DNA of 64,000 nt from Eulemur rufifrons. Taxonomy: Eukaryota > Chordata > Mammalia > Primates > Lemuridae. The number at the start of each line of letters is the position of its first letter. Within the stretch, counting starts at the first letter, position 1. Below are positions 33,419 to 45,640 of this stretch, in pieces. A program made the translations under genes and the position numbers. Below the pieces are notes generated by a model that saw only the letters and a program-made list of their open reading frames with translations, did no database searches and was not told where the DNA came from. Location: NCBI RefSeq assembly GCF_041146395.1, contig NC_091000.1:15266501-15330500 (forward strand), read 5' to 3'.

Positions 33419-34570
33419 TGCACTACTCACATCTTGCAGGCTGCATTTTGGGAGCACAAATGTGAGCCTGTAACTAGACATTCTCAGAGAACCCAGTGAG
33501 GAGGCTTTGGAGAGAAAAGAGAGGAAACTGGGTGCCCCACCTGACCACGTCCCCAGATTCCTGAAGCAGGTGGCTGTGTCCATTTGGAGGCTTAGAGACA
33601 GATCTTTTCCATAGTCCTCCTCTGCTGTCTAATGCATTTCTGTGAAGAGATGGGAACCTATTTATAAAACTTGATCCATTCTCTCCTCCACAGACCTTGT
33701 GGGTTGACTTTCCCACGTTATACGTTTGCTGCAAGCATAAAGAACTATCACAATCACCTTCTACTTAAAGGTAATTTGGGTAGTTAATCACAGGTGGTTT
33801 GGATTGTTAAGCAGAAGGATGGTATATTGGACAAAGATCGCTCTATGAACCAGGCATTTGTTGGGCTGTGGGTCCTGCCCAGGTCATCACCCTCCTGTCA
33901 CTGCTTTGCGGGATTTTTGGGTCTGGCATCTGACTTCGGCAGTGAAATGTAACAGAGAGGGGTCCTCATTACTGATGGGTCGCCACACATTGTGGTCCCC
34001 GCATCCCCAAATTGGGACTGCTCAAATGCCAGGAAAATGGCATTTGGTCCCTTAATGACCAGGGTGTTGAGACAGGTAACCTGATAAATCCCTTACCGCT
34101 AGCCTATTCGGGAGGAGGTAACACAGTCCACTGCTGGCTGGATTTCAAGTGCTAGAAAAGCCTGAGATTGCCTTTTGCAGTGTTAGGTGGAGTTCACATG
34201 GTGGAAGCTAGAAAGATACAACATAGTTAAAATTACATCAATTACCTTAAGAGCAAGCGGTCTAGGGAAATAGTGTATTTCAGTTCTTCATAGTTTGTCA
34301 AGACACACTGCCAATAGCTCTTTTTTTTGAGAATCAGTTCATGTTTCTGATTCAAAAGTCAGTAGCAGGGCAAAGGACATTTAGAAAAGGGAAGAACTTA
34401 CTTTGTTTCAGTGTGTAGGTATCATAAGCCTGTGAAAAAGGAGTTGTAAGCTACATGTTGCTTGGCATCCTCCTTTGCCCTTAATAACTAGAGAAGATGA
34501 ATTTAAAACTCCATTTCTTATCTTCTGGAAAGTTCAATGTGCTTTCCAATAATTCTGTGAATTTGTGGAT
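33419..34570. other. Unique sequence
   Basis: No repeat family or gene recognised. Confidence 0.4.
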
Positions 34571-34617
34571 ATGAGTGTGAGTGTGTCTGTGAGTGTGAGT
34601 GTGAGTGTGTGTGTGTA
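34571..34617. repeat. (GAGTGT)n / (GT)n microsatellite
   Basis: Imperfect repeats of gagtgt and gt units. Confidence 0.9.
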
Positions 34618-35690
34618 GGGGATAATTAGAGTAATTTCTGGGTCCTAATTCTGGTCTCTGTTGCATTCTTTGCTGCTATTCCTTTATTTCCAGCCTAGCA
34701 TTGATGCAAATGTTGAACTCACTCCTTTTCTTAATTTTTCCACCAAAACCAAAACAAAACCACAAACCAGAAGCCTTTCTTTATAGTATATGACTACAAG
34801 ATTTTTTTGAAGATCTAGTGAGCCAGAGGAAGATTTTTATTCCTGGAATGTGACCAACTCAGAGCTCAGCATTAGATATTCCTGTTCTTAGGATGGAAGT
34901 TGTACCAACCTTTCGTAATGCCCTGTTCTCCCCCGTCTCTTCCATTCTCTTTTGTGTGCCCTGTTTCCTCTGCTTCCTCTCATGCCCCTCCCCAACTACT
35001 ATCAATTTCTAGAAAAGTGCTAATCAACTATTTTATTTTACTACTTCTTGCTCCCGTATTTTCAAGGTACTACCCTTCACCCCAAATAGCTTATTAAGAT
35101 ATTTTCATAAAGGAAGGAAGGGTTTCCAGTGCCAGCTTTTAAGATAATTACTCAAAAATCCTGGTACCTGATTTGTTTATAGGTTTGGTGGCATTGTGAT
35201 GAAGTCCATTCCATTTGGAATTTAAGTAACAAGATCTTCTGGAACAGCCTCTCTGAATTGCAATTCCTGCCTATATCCCAAACACCCCATTCGTCCGCAT
35301 CCCTCTTCCTTCTTCTCTGACCAGGTATAGGGTGTCCCCTACACCTCTCCTCCTCCTCCTTGGAACATATGAGACACAGCCAGGCTTGATTTTCCTCCTA
35401 ATCAGCAGTGTGGAAACAGATAATCCTTAGCTCATAAAGGCAAATGTCTGATCTCTCCCTGGCCATAAATTGACAAATGCCTTTTTTCAGAATGTGGCAA
35501 AGACCTGCCTGACATTTTTCCTTAGGGATAAAATATTATTTGTTTTTGAGAGCCCTGGAATTTAGAAAATAAACTCCCTCACGCTCTAGCTTTCAGGACC
35601 TCTTTCTGTTTGTAAAAGGAATATAACAGTCAAAGTCAGAGTGGCTATTTCTGAGTCACTTCACACATTCAATAAAGGCATGTTACCACA
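34618..35690. other. Unique sequence
   Basis: No repeat or gene recognised. Confidence 0.4.
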
Positions 35691-36034
35691 CGTCTTCGTC
35701 CCTCTGGTCTGCTGTAACGAACCAACAGAGACTAGGTGGCTTATAAACAACAGAAATTTACTGCTCACAGTTCTGGAAGCTGGAAGCCCCACATCAAGGT
35801 GCTGGCAGATTTGGTGTGTGGTGAGGGCCCACTTCCTGGTTCAGAGAGAGTGTCTTCATTCTGTGTCCTCATGTAGCATAAGGGGCAAGGGAGTCTCTGG
35901 GGTCTCTTTTATAAGGACACTAATCCCACTGGTGAGGGCTCCACCTCATGACCTAATCATCTCCGAAAGGCTCCACTTCCTAACATCAGCCCAATGGAGA
36001 TTAGGTTTCAGCACAGATATTCAGTATATCATAT
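35691..36034 (-). repeat. MaLR-type LTR (MST/MLT1-like), antisense
   Basis: Plus-strand order: gtctgctgtaacgaacc, ggtggcttataaacaacagaaattta, tcacagttctggaagctggaagcc, gtgagggcccacttcctggttc, ctctggggtctcttttataagg, cactaatcccactggtgagggctccacctcatgacc, then tcagcacagatattcagtat. This is a near complete MaLR LTR in reverse. The 140-codon frame through it is accidental. Confidence 0.88.
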
Positions 36035-36628
36035 GCCATATTCTGATCCAGTGCTGTTATTGAAAACAAACTAGCAATTTGGTTTATCTCAATATCTTTA
36101 TTTCCCTGTCAGGGTATTCAATAATAGTAAATGTTCGATTCCTTAAATGACGTTCAAGGTGCAATTTCCTGAACTGCCTTATCAAATTCTACTTCTAGAA
36201 AACATTTTTGGTAATGTCAGTGATATATTGCTGAATGATGAAAGGAATTTACACAATGGGTGTTTTCTTATGAAAATGATATATGTATATATTCACTTTC
36301 CCCCTCGACCTAATTACTTGCCATATAGGTGTTATTGAAAAAGCACCCACAGAAAGCCAAATCTTCATCTCTGGGTCTGCCCACTGGAAAACCCAATCTA
36401 AAAAAGTGTCTCACACATAATTCTGCATATTCTTTCCCATCCACCTCTTGTTTCAGATGAAAATTTAGAAGACAGTATAGGAGATGGAAAAGGCCAAGAA
36501 GGAAGGAATCTGGGAGCCTTCTCTGCATAATCACAAACAGCTATTTGGACTTGATGTGAATAAGAAATAAACTACTATTGTGGTTGGATATATAGGAAAT
36601 ACATTTGTTTGAATATATTAATAGAAAT
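36035..36628. other. Unique sequence
   Basis: No repeat or gene recognised. Confidence 0.4.
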
Positions 36629-36672
36629 ACACACACAGATATAGACACACACACACGCACACACACACACAC
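36629..36672. repeat. (CA)n microsatellite
   Basis: Interrupted CA repeat (with gatatag and a single cg). Confidence 0.9.
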
Positions 36673-36825
36673 TGGACACATGTTGGAATTGGTTTGTTAC
36701 AGAAGATCCAAAGACATTTTTTTCTCCCTACCATTATGACAGACCTAATGGACATTGACTTTTCTTCCAGTTTTTTTTTACAGAATTTTCTTCCAGTATT
36801 TGATTACATGATATTTCTCTAGCTC

Positions 36826-37142
36826 AGAGATTAGCAAATTATGGCCACAGACCAAATACAGCCCTATGCCTATTTTTGTATGGTCTCTAATTAAGAATAA
36901 TTTTTACATTTTTAAGTGGTTGAAAAGTTTCAAAAGAATAAGTTTTATGTCACATGAAAATTATATAAAATTCATATTTAAGTCTCATAAAGTTTTATTG
37001 GAACATAGCCATGGTTATTCACTTATGTATTGTCTGCGCTGCTTTCATGCTACAATGGCAGAGTTGGGTAGAGACCTTATGACTCACAAAACCTAAAATG
37101 TTTACTCTCAGCCTTTTACAGAAAAGTTTGCTGACCCTTGCT
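36826..37142 (+). mobile_element. hAT-type (Charlie-like) DNA transposon remnant
   Basis: Ends: tcagagattagcaaattatggccacagacc at the left and ttacagaaaagtttgctgacccttg at the right, with the interior ttttattggaacatagccatgg and catgctacaatggcagagttgggtagagacc. Shares this layout with the copies at 50870 and 52775, which run the other way. No coding capacity. Confidence 0.75.
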
Positions 37143-37204
37143 TACGAGAATAGTCTTAAGGGCCACTCCTCTCTACCAAGAACCTGTTCAATCTCTTTGC
37201 CATT

Positions 37205-37285
37205 ATTTCACTAGTTTCTTCATTCATTCATTCCCTACTAGCAAGCTTTGTGCTATACATTGGGACGAGGGACAGATAAAATTAT
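37205..37285 (-). repeat. L2-like fragment, antisense
   Basis: ttcttcattcattcattccctactagcaagctttgtgctatacattggg resembles a reversed L2 end. Short and diverged. Confidence 0.4.
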
Positions 37286-37439
37286 AGGATTACTATGAAC
37301 ACAGTAAAAAGAGGAAAGAAGAAAGGTATTGCTGGAGGAAGGAACATATGAAGGCATTGGAGATGCAGTAATGATCATAATAATGACCACCCTGAAGTGA
37401 ACAACTAGTGTAATCATTTCTAGTTTATACGGAATGTGA

Positions 37440-37640
37440 GGCTAGCACTGTGCTTCACACTTTCTGTGATTGCTTCATTAAATGCTCAGAGCATTTAATC
37501 ATAATCAAAATCAAATCATAATCAAAATTTAAATGAAGAAACAGATTTAAAATGATTATATAACTTATCCAAAGCACACAGGTAAAGACTGGTACAATGA
37601 GGACTCAAAGTCAGGTCCTTATTTCAACATCTACCTGGAT
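37440..37640 (-). repeat. MIR SINE, antisense, with a local duplication
   Basis: ctagcactgtgcttcacac, then aaatgaagaaacagatttaaaatgattatataacttatccaaagcacacagg, then aggactcaaagtcaggtcc. Its middle contains a palindrome (37477-37499) and a 15-base direct repeat (37497-37511, 37514-37528). Confidence 0.7.
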
Positions 37641-38044
37641 GTACTGGGAAGGTGCATTGAAATCTCACAAGTATCTAACAACATATGTATTATTAAAATC
37701 AATTTCTGATGATCTGTGATGTGGAAGAGATATGGGATTAATCCTTTTTTCTATTAGTTAGCATTGATAGGGGTATCGGGGATCAGAGATGTGCTTTCCT
37801 TCCCAGTAAAACTTTGTAATTTTGGCAGAGGAGCTCCTCTGCTTTGCCGCACAACGTTCTGCCCACGCCCAGTCCTTGTGGAGTGGGAGAAGGGGAGGTA
37901 GAGCCACCAGAACTAGATTTTGGTGTGTGGTTTCAATGCATGCCCTGATTTTCCCACCTAAATGTTTATAATTAATCTTAAAATTTCTATTTTAGTATGT
38001 TCTAAATGGCTAGATGTGTTTCTGGGACTTCTATTATGCTACAT
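37641..38044. other. Unique sequence
   Basis: No repeat or gene recognised. Confidence 0.4.
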
Positions 38045-38170
38045 CCAAGTTAGGTCTTATTTGATTCCGTTTTACAAGTACACAGGAAAATGAGACTGAG
38101 AGAATTACAGTAACCTGCCCAAAGCCATACAAAGTTGTAAATGAAAGAAAAGAGGCTTTAAGACCAGATC
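38045..38170 (-). repeat. MIR SINE fragment, antisense
   Basis: gttttacaagtacacaggaaaatgagactgagagaattacagtaacctgcccaaagccatac matches the MIR core in reverse. Confidence 0.7.
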
Positions 38171-41100
38171 TGTTTTTATATGAATAAACACATAAAAAGC
38201 AGAAACAAACACAAAACACTTTGTGGTTTGTGTACTATAATGGGTTGTAGTCTGTGAACAAAAGGCATTGTGTGTGTAAGCCTCATGCTTAGAACTCCAT
38301 TTCTAACAGATAGCCTTTTCTCTTTATCTTAGAATAAGGACTGTTTTCTGTAATGTAAGAGTCCTATGTCTCTCACTCCTATCCTTTCCATCAGCACTGT
38401 GGCTGTCCCTCTTTCTCATGGCTCCCTCTACCTTTAACAAAGTTTAAAACATGTAATGATGCTAGCAATTGGGGTTTATGTGGGGGAGATTACGAGCACC
38501 CTCCCCTTCCATGCTCTGGGAGGATTCAGTGTTCAAAAGCTTCTAGTCAATACCTCACGATGAGTTAGCATGTCTCCAGAATTCGGAAGTAAAGTTAAAA
38601 CAGAAAGAAACAAATGAAATAGATGAGATTAGCTTCCGAAGTGGGACTTATTTTAAGAGATATGTTCATCTTTGGCTGATTGGAAATACCTAGCTCCAAT
38701 TCAGTGAAGGCAATGTCTCATAAAAATATGACCAAACTCAAAAAAATATTTTGTGATTCCATCAATTTCATCATAAACCTTTTTAAGAAAAAAAGGGTTT
38801 TAATCAGATGTCAACTATGTGGAAAAGTAAAACTTAAAGCACAGATTTAGGAAGGATTAATTAATTTCTATTCAGGGTAGGCACAGAATTTTTTTTGGAA
38901 AGGTACATTATTTTTTGAGGAGCTGTATTGTCTGTTACGGGGAAAGATTGTTTTTTAATTCAGATTTCACTATGACATGAATTAAATATTCGTCAAATTT
39001 ATCAGTCTTCATTTTCTCAGAACCCATGTTGATCAACAAACATTTTGAAGATAAATTCCACTTCCATAGTACATTGAGTACACTGGACAGTGGAAATCAG
39101 TATTAAAGTAGCTAAAAATTGATAAATTTGTATTTCAGCTTAACTCCAGTAATTGATTAGAGTTAGCTTGTCTTATTGAATTCATTTAATTCTATATTCC
39201 TTGAAAAATACTTAATTTTTGGACTAGTCTATGATGTGAGGTGAACGGCTAGGAAGACTGGAAGGACCTGGCTGGTCTGGCTATGGGATTCCTTCAATGA
39301 CAACTTTGTACCTTCACAAATGCACTTTACAATGTTTGCTTTCTCATCCAAACAGTTCTTTTGTGTAGCCATGTTTAAACATTGACAACACTGCTGGCCA
39401 GTTTATCTAAAAGGCCCATATTCTGATTCATTGAAGAACATAAAAAATATGGAAACTACTAATTAGTATCTTTTACACTACTGATGAAATCATTAGCAGG
39501 TAGACTGATCTAGGTTCCACTCTTAACTCTGGCTTTAGAGAAAACAAAATTATATTTTAATAATAAAGAGAGAACTGGGAGGAAAGTAAAAATAATCAGC
39601 TTTGATTCTGCATTTCCCATTGAGGTGAAACCAAAGAGGATAAAAGAGTTTTAATTGTGTGGTTTCTATGAGTAGATAAACCATTTAAACAAAAGTGTGC
39701 CTAACTACATTTGTCTATTTCTTTAAGATTTAGCATCATTCCAAAGTTTTGTTCTTTATATCATTCCATTTTGAACCATCCATATAAACTTGTTTTTAAT
39801 GAGCGATGACCTCCCTGATTTTCCACACAGTCCCACAGGTGGGATTTCAGTCCACATTGAGACACTCATATTGGTAAGAACTACTAGTATAGTTCATTAA
39901 TCTTGTTAATGAGCTGACTATCGGCCTCCCTCTGGTGTGACATCCTGGTACTCTTGATCTTTGCAGAAAGGAATTAGTGCTGGCATTCTGTGGAAATCTC
40001 CAAATGGGTTTAATTGGAATTTTTCAGGATAAGATAGAATGTTCAATTTTTAGCTTAATGATGATGCTGGGATTATAAACACACCAGATTTGAGTTCAGT
40101 TAAGGTAATTATGTAGGCAAAAATAAAAGTGCAATTAGGTTGTTCCAGCCTCTACCAAGTGCAATTATTGAGAACACTAACCTAGAGAAAATAGGTTCAT
40201 TCTTTAAATTTTACTATGTCTCACAGGTTTTCTCCTTTTATTTTCATCTAGTGAGGGGAGAACTCCCCAAGATGCTTCCCAAACACTAATTTAAAATATT
40301 CTTTCTTTTTTAAAAACTTGTTGTTAAAAAAGTAGTTCTTTTTAAAAAAATCAAAGGAAGGCGGCTTTCTCTTTTTTTTTTTATAAAGAATGAAGAAAAA
40401 ACATGAGAGAAGTATAATTTTTGATGCTATTTGTTGAATTGAAGAAATAGCATGTGGAAAAGAAAAGAAATGAATTATAATAAAAATTTGACACTTTTGG
40501 CCAGGCTGATTGTTTCCAGATTGATTACTGATAAATCAATTGCTTTGTCACACACACAAAAAAAAATTCATCTAATTTTTAAAACATCCCCAATGTCTGG
40601 AACACAAGATGACTCGTCTGATCACTTTGATTCTTAGCATGATTGAAGGAGGCTGAGTTTGTGGCAAGCCCCAGACTGTGGCAGTGACTGGGAAGATTAC
40701 ACTCCACACCTGGTAATTCTAGTTTATGAAATACAAAATATCCATTTCAGGACTGTCAGTGAAACAGAGTTGCTAGTTTAACAAAATGAAAGTACACATT
40801 GGCAAGGAAATTTGGATTTGTTTAAAAGTTGGTGATTGTAGCATCGAGGATCAAGACTCAGAAGAGGATATAGTTCTTCATCCTATTAAATAGTTCTTCT
40901 CCTCCAGATACCAACCCGTGTCTTTATTCAACCCATTGCAAACATGCTATGCCATGAAGTGTTTCATTGAGTCCTTTTAACCCAACAATTCCAAGGACCT
41001 TTCCTAAAAGAATATATATGTATATATTTTTTCTTTGAACATTGAATGTGGAAACAGAAAGTTTTCCTCCTTTTATTTTTTTCAGTGAAGTTTATTTGCC

Positions 41101-41274
41101 TACATATAGGAAGTAAGGCTAAGAAGCTAAATTATTACTTCTGGGCTGCATTCAGGAACATTTATTTTTCCAAAATTTTTATTCATTTTTCTGATGTTAG
41201 GAAAGATTTTATTTACCAAATCAACTGAATCAACTACATTTACTAAGTGGCAAAAATAATGGTTTTCTATTTGC
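38171..41274. other. AT-rich unique sequence, possible regulatory patch
   Basis: About 3.1 kb with no recognised transposon or gene, the longest repeat-poor stretch in the window. A patch at 39990-40200 holds TAATT-type motifs, including aagtgcaatta at 40127-40137 and again at 40157-40167. Function is unknown. Confidence 0.4.
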
Positions 41275-41425
41275 CATGCCCTGTATATTTAATTTCATAT
41301 TATTTCATTTAATTCATACAGTAATCTCAGAAGGGAAGTATCATTACTGTTTTCATTTTATAGAGGAAAAAATGAAGGTTAATGAACTTGCTCAACACTG
41401 TGCAACTGTTAAATGGCTGAAGCAA
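41275..41425 (-). repeat. MIR SINE, antisense
   Basis: tcatttaattcatacagtaatctcagaagggaagtatcatta, then tttataga ggaaaaaatgaagg, then gaacttgctcaacactgtgcaactg: reversed MIR. Confidence 0.78.
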
Positions 41426-41464
41426 TGTGTCCTTTTGTTCTTCAGTTATTAGAAGCATATGTAC

Positions 41465-41690
41465 GGTTAACAGCCTGAGCACTGGAGTTAGACAAATTTG
41501 TATTTGAATTCTAGTTCTATCACTTAGTACTAGCATAACCTCGGGCAAGATACTTAATTTACTTCTCTAACCCTTGGTGTATTTATCTCTAGAAGGGGGT
41601 GATAATAGTATTGCCTCCTAGGATACATTGATGGGATTTAAATGTGATAACGGATATAATATTTGTAGTGCCATGCCTAGAAAATCTTAC
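41465..41690 (+). repeat. MIR SINE, sense, near full length
   Basis: acggttaacagcctgagcactggagttagacaaatttgtatttgaattctag, then tatcacttagtactagcataacctcgggcaag, then gtatttatctctagaagggggtgataatagtattgcc. Starts 40 bases after an inverted MIR. Confidence 0.85.
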
Positions 41691-42155
41691 ATTTTAAAAC
41701 TTCAAAAAGTGTTTATATTATTACAAGCGTAAAGTTAGTAGAAATCAGACCTGAGGCAGTACTTGATGCTTTAAATTAGCTTAATGTGGGTACATGTATG
41801 TAAACCCACATTTTTTGAAATATTAACCCAAGCAAGCAAGCAATTCTTAGGACTTCTGGAATCTTGAGAGCCCAGGCTGGAAACTTTTTCCAAGGGCATA
41901 GTTTATCAGCTTTTTTCATTTCTTGGCCTCTTGACTATGACTAAAATTTCAATGTCAGAACAGACAGGAATGAGAGAGGGAGTGAAGGAGTGTGAGCAGA
42001 GCATGCTGATGACAAGATGCCCAGGGAGATGACCTTTGAAGTGGGATTTCACAAACCTCAGTGTCATGCAGTTAGCCTATCTCTAAAATAAACTCTAAGG
42101 AGAAATACTATGAGATGTTTCAGATGAAATGATAGATTCAAAATTAAAAGCAATT
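41691..42155. other. Unique sequence
   Basis: No repeat or gene recognised. Confidence 0.4.
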
Positions 42156-42632
42156 GTATTAGTTTTCTAGGGATGCTATAACAAATGGGGTAGTTTAAAC
42201 AACAGGAACTTACAGTCTCACAGTTCTGGAGGCTAGAAGTCTGACAAAAAAACGTTGGCAAGCTTCGTTTTTACTGAGGGTTGTGAGGGAGAATCTGCTC
42301 CATGCCTCTCCCCTGGCTTCTGATGTTTTGCTATCAATCTTTGTCATTCCTTGGTTTACACAAGCTTTACCCCTCACACTCACGTCCCCGAATCTCTATC
42401 TTCATCTTGACATGGAGTTCTCTCTGTGTGCTGTGTCCAAATTTCCTCCTTTTATAAGCACACCAGTCATATTAGATTAGAGGCCCACCCTACTCCAGTA
42501 TGACTTCATTTTAATTAATTGTATCTGCAATGACCATATTGCCAGGTAACGTCACCTTCTAAGGTGTTGGGAGCTGGGACTTCAATGTGAAAATGGTGGG
42601 GGGGGGGGGGGACACAGATCAACCCATAACAG
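42156..42632 (-). repeat. MaLR-type LTR (MLT1C/D-like), antisense
   Basis: Plus-strand order: gtattagttttctagggatgctataac, aacaggaacttacagtctcacagttctggaggctagaagtc, ctgctccatgcctctccc, tttgtcattccttgg, ttttataagcacaccagtcatattagattagaggcccaccctactccagtatgac, gacttcaatgtg and aacccataaca at the end. Contains a pure run of 14 G at 42598-42611, just before the terminus. Confidence 0.9.
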
Positions 42633-44069
42633 CAATCATCACAGATGGATATGCTGAGCCAATTCAAGACAGGAAAATTAACATCACAAGGAAAATCATA
42701 GTTTTGTATTAAGTTAAAAATTGCTTTCAGAAAAAAATAAACCCAATGATTGAATGACAGGAATGTGGGTAGGAAGGCTCTGAGAAATTTAATTAGCTAC
42801 AACTTTTAAAAAGCTGACAAAGTGATATAATTCCTAAAAGCTATTAAAGCAAATAGAGCCTGCATTACAAGAATTGTAGTCTAGATCAAAAGAAAATGAC
42901 AATCACCATCAAAACTTGTCCCTGAAGAAACAAATGAGGCTAATTGTTGAAAGTTAGCTAAACGTAATATCCTAATAAGCTTTCTGTTGAATAGTAGAAC
43001 AGGTATTGAACTCCACTGCAATGGAGAACACTTAAGCAGAGGGGAATAGCTATGGGTGTCGCAGATGGAAGAGCTCAGAAAAGCTCTTAGAGACAAAATC
43101 TCTGCCAAATATGCTAAATTTGCTTCAACACTTCATTTGCTGAAAAGAATGGAAGCAAACCTACCTTGAACAAAACTGAAGGGGACTTCATACCCACTGA
43201 TCACCCCTCTTTTCAGATACCTTCTGTTATACCTTCTCTTTGGTAAGCAAAGCTGTGGGCCTGGACAAACTCCTTGGAGCTTCAGATTTATGTCTTTAAC
43301 ACCTCTCCATCAAACTGCGCAATTGTATATCTTTTTCCAACCTGAAAAAAAAAAAAGGATTTTCTTCTTCAGCCCTCACGGTGAGGTCTTTCTGGCTCTC
43401 CTTTGCTTCTCAGTACAACATGTAGGCAACTGTCAATTTTATTTATGCATTGTTTACTCTGTATTTCCTAAAGTTTTTAAGAAAAAAATTGTATTTATTT
43501 TTAAACTACTGTTAAAATATTATATTTATTTATATGGACTAATCAAACTTATTGATCTCTGAGAATAAAATGGACATGAATATCTGATTATATGGTTATT
43601 TGAAATCTTTACAGAAAAAAACCCACAAATATTTCTATTTGAAGTTAAATACTAGACTCCTAGAAGTGACTTTAAACCCTGTTTAATTATACCTCTTTAA
43701 AAATTCCACCATGTAATATTTTATTTATAACACTCTGAAGATTTTTTAACAGAAATATTTGAGAACAAAAGAAATATTTCAATTTTGAGGTTCCTAAAAT
43801 TTACATGGAGAAGTAAGCAAGAACTTTTCTATTTTATAATATAGAATTTAATTTAAGGAAAGTAATACATTTGGAATTCACATTCAGAAACAGGACAGAC
43901 AGAAGCATATCGTTCATCTCAATTCTCATTTTCCAAATATGAATTTCATATTGTTCCTTCCTCTGATTTTTATTCTCTTGAAAAAACTTTCTATTGAGGC
44001 ATTATGATTCATAATTCAGTATATGCCTATTTATTATGCAGCACTAATTTATATATCCAACTTTCATTT
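42633..44069. other. AT-rich unique sequence
   Basis: No gene recognised. An A-run at 43346-43357 has no poly(A) signal or flanking duplication. Confidence 0.4.
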
Positions 44070-44475
44070 ACACATTCAACAGATATGCATTAAATGCCTG
44101 CTATACATGCACCACTGTGTTAAGAACCATGAGGCACTGAACAAGTCTGATGTGTCATCTCTGTCATGGAGCCTTCATTCCAACAACTGAGGCATTGAGT
44201 AAGAAACTATGGTTCTCTAAGATACAAAGATGATCCAGGTGGCCCTAATCCAGTTTTTAAGACAAGCTTCCTGGAGGAAATGACATTCATACTGAGAAAA
44301 TGGAAGAGAGGGAGTTGGCAAAGCCAAGAGGGTGTGAGGTGAGGTGGAAAAGACATCTCAGGCTGCAAGAATACCACTCTAGGGCCTTACAGGACATGTT
44401 AGGGTTTCAAGCCTTTAACTGGGGAAAAACAGAAGCCAGTGAAAGTTTTCATAGTGGGACTGATGCACAGGGCTG
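44070..44475 (-). repeat. L2-type / ancient repeat, antisense
   Basis: cacattcaacagatatgcattaaatgcctgctatacatgcaccactgtg and tgtcatggagccttcattcc follow a reversed L2-like end. gggccttacaggacatgttagggtttcaagcc and aagccagtgaaagttttcatagtggg continue the ancient unit, also faintly seen at 20480. Confidence 0.5.
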
Positions 44476-44862
44476 ATTGTGCCATATCGTACACATGATA
44501 GCACATGTGAGGTAATGAAGAAGAGAGCCACATTTGAGTGTGTGCTATTCACATTGTGGACCTCCTAGATTTATATATTTATTACAGTGATTTTCTGGTA
44601 GATGGTGATAGAATGTCTTGTTCTAACAAAATTAGTACCTCTGATAAATTTTTTGACAGATGAAAATACATTGTCTTGGAGAAAGGGCCCTTTAAAAATT
44701 AATACAAAAGCAATGCGTTCTGTCTAGCAGCAGGCTCTGGTGGTTGTAACAGTTTGCATTTTAAAATACCACTCTCTGGTGAACATTTGGAGAATAAACT
44801 GGAGGAATGAAGTAGATGTGGAAACACCATTTGGGAGACCATTGCTTTGTCCATGTGAGAGA

Positions 44863-44932
44863 GGATGGTGGTTTGGGAGAGGACGGTGGTTTGGATGAGG
44901 ATGGTGGTTTGGATTAGGATGGTGGTTAATGG
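44863..44932. repeat. 18-base minisatellite, about four copies
   Basis: Units ggatggtggtttgggaga, ggacggtggtttggatga, ggatggtggtttggatta and a partial ggatggtggttaatgg follow head to tail. The antisense frame over it reads as a His/Pro/Asn-rich repeat but shows no other sign of coding. Confidence 0.95.
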
Positions 44933-45587
44933 CTAAAAACAAGCAGATTTGAGAGATACTTAGGGAAGAGGATCAACAGACCTTGATAGCAGAACAGATG
45001 TAGTCGGGCGACTCCCGGAGTGCTGGCCCTTAATTGATCAACTTCACTTGTGATTTTTTAATTAATCACCAACCTCTCAGACTTTTAGCTCCACTCTTTC
45101 CCAATCTTTGGAAACCCTTGTAATTCCAATTCAAGAGACTCCCTTAACAAGACTTGATTTCTTCAGCTGGGGTTGAAATACATCTCTTGGAATTCTGTTC
45201 CTGTCAGCTTTGGCCTTTTTTGCCTGCCAAAGCTACTGACAACTGCTGAACAGTTGGTGTCTGTTATAACCCTCAGTGCGCCTTCCACCATCCTATTTTT
45301 CTCATCTCTCCAGCTGCTGCGTGGCTGGGTTTCCTCCCTGTCTCTCATGCTCCCCGGAAGCTTAGGCTCCTGATTTCCCATGGAAACTAAATTTAGTTAT
45401 TTCCACTCAATTATCATACAGTCTTCAACTCCTTTTGATTTTGTCTTCTGTTTTCCAACTAGAGTTCATTGCCTTCAAGCTTGACAATCATTGACCTGCT
45501 GCTGTTTTCTGTCTTTGTCATTAATAACAAAGTTGAATGTTTGGTAAGTTGGCACCCACCCCTAGGAGCAGCTCGCGCGTGCGCACC
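44933..45587. other. Unique sequence
   Basis: No repeat or gene recognised. Confidence 0.4.
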
Positions 45588-45640
45588 CACAAACACACAC
45601 ACACACACACACACACAAAAACACACACACGCACACAGAC
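45588..45640. repeat. (CA)n microsatellite
   Basis: About 25 CA units with interruptions, preceded by a small CG/TG cluster (gctcgcgcgtgcgcac, 45571-45586). Confidence 0.92.

Noticed and set aside
33640..33760. Possible exon after a ctcctccacag splice-acceptor-like sequence near 33690
   Set aside because: A single acceptor-like string without a donor, a coding signal or a recognisable protein is not sufficient.
35641..36063. 140-codon plus-strand open frame
   Set aside because: It runs through a reversed MaLR LTR, so it is a chance frame in a repeat.
44724..44942. Small protein with NHHP-type repeats on the minus strand
   Set aside because: Produced by the 18-base minisatellite at 44863-44932; the unit length alone keeps the frame open.
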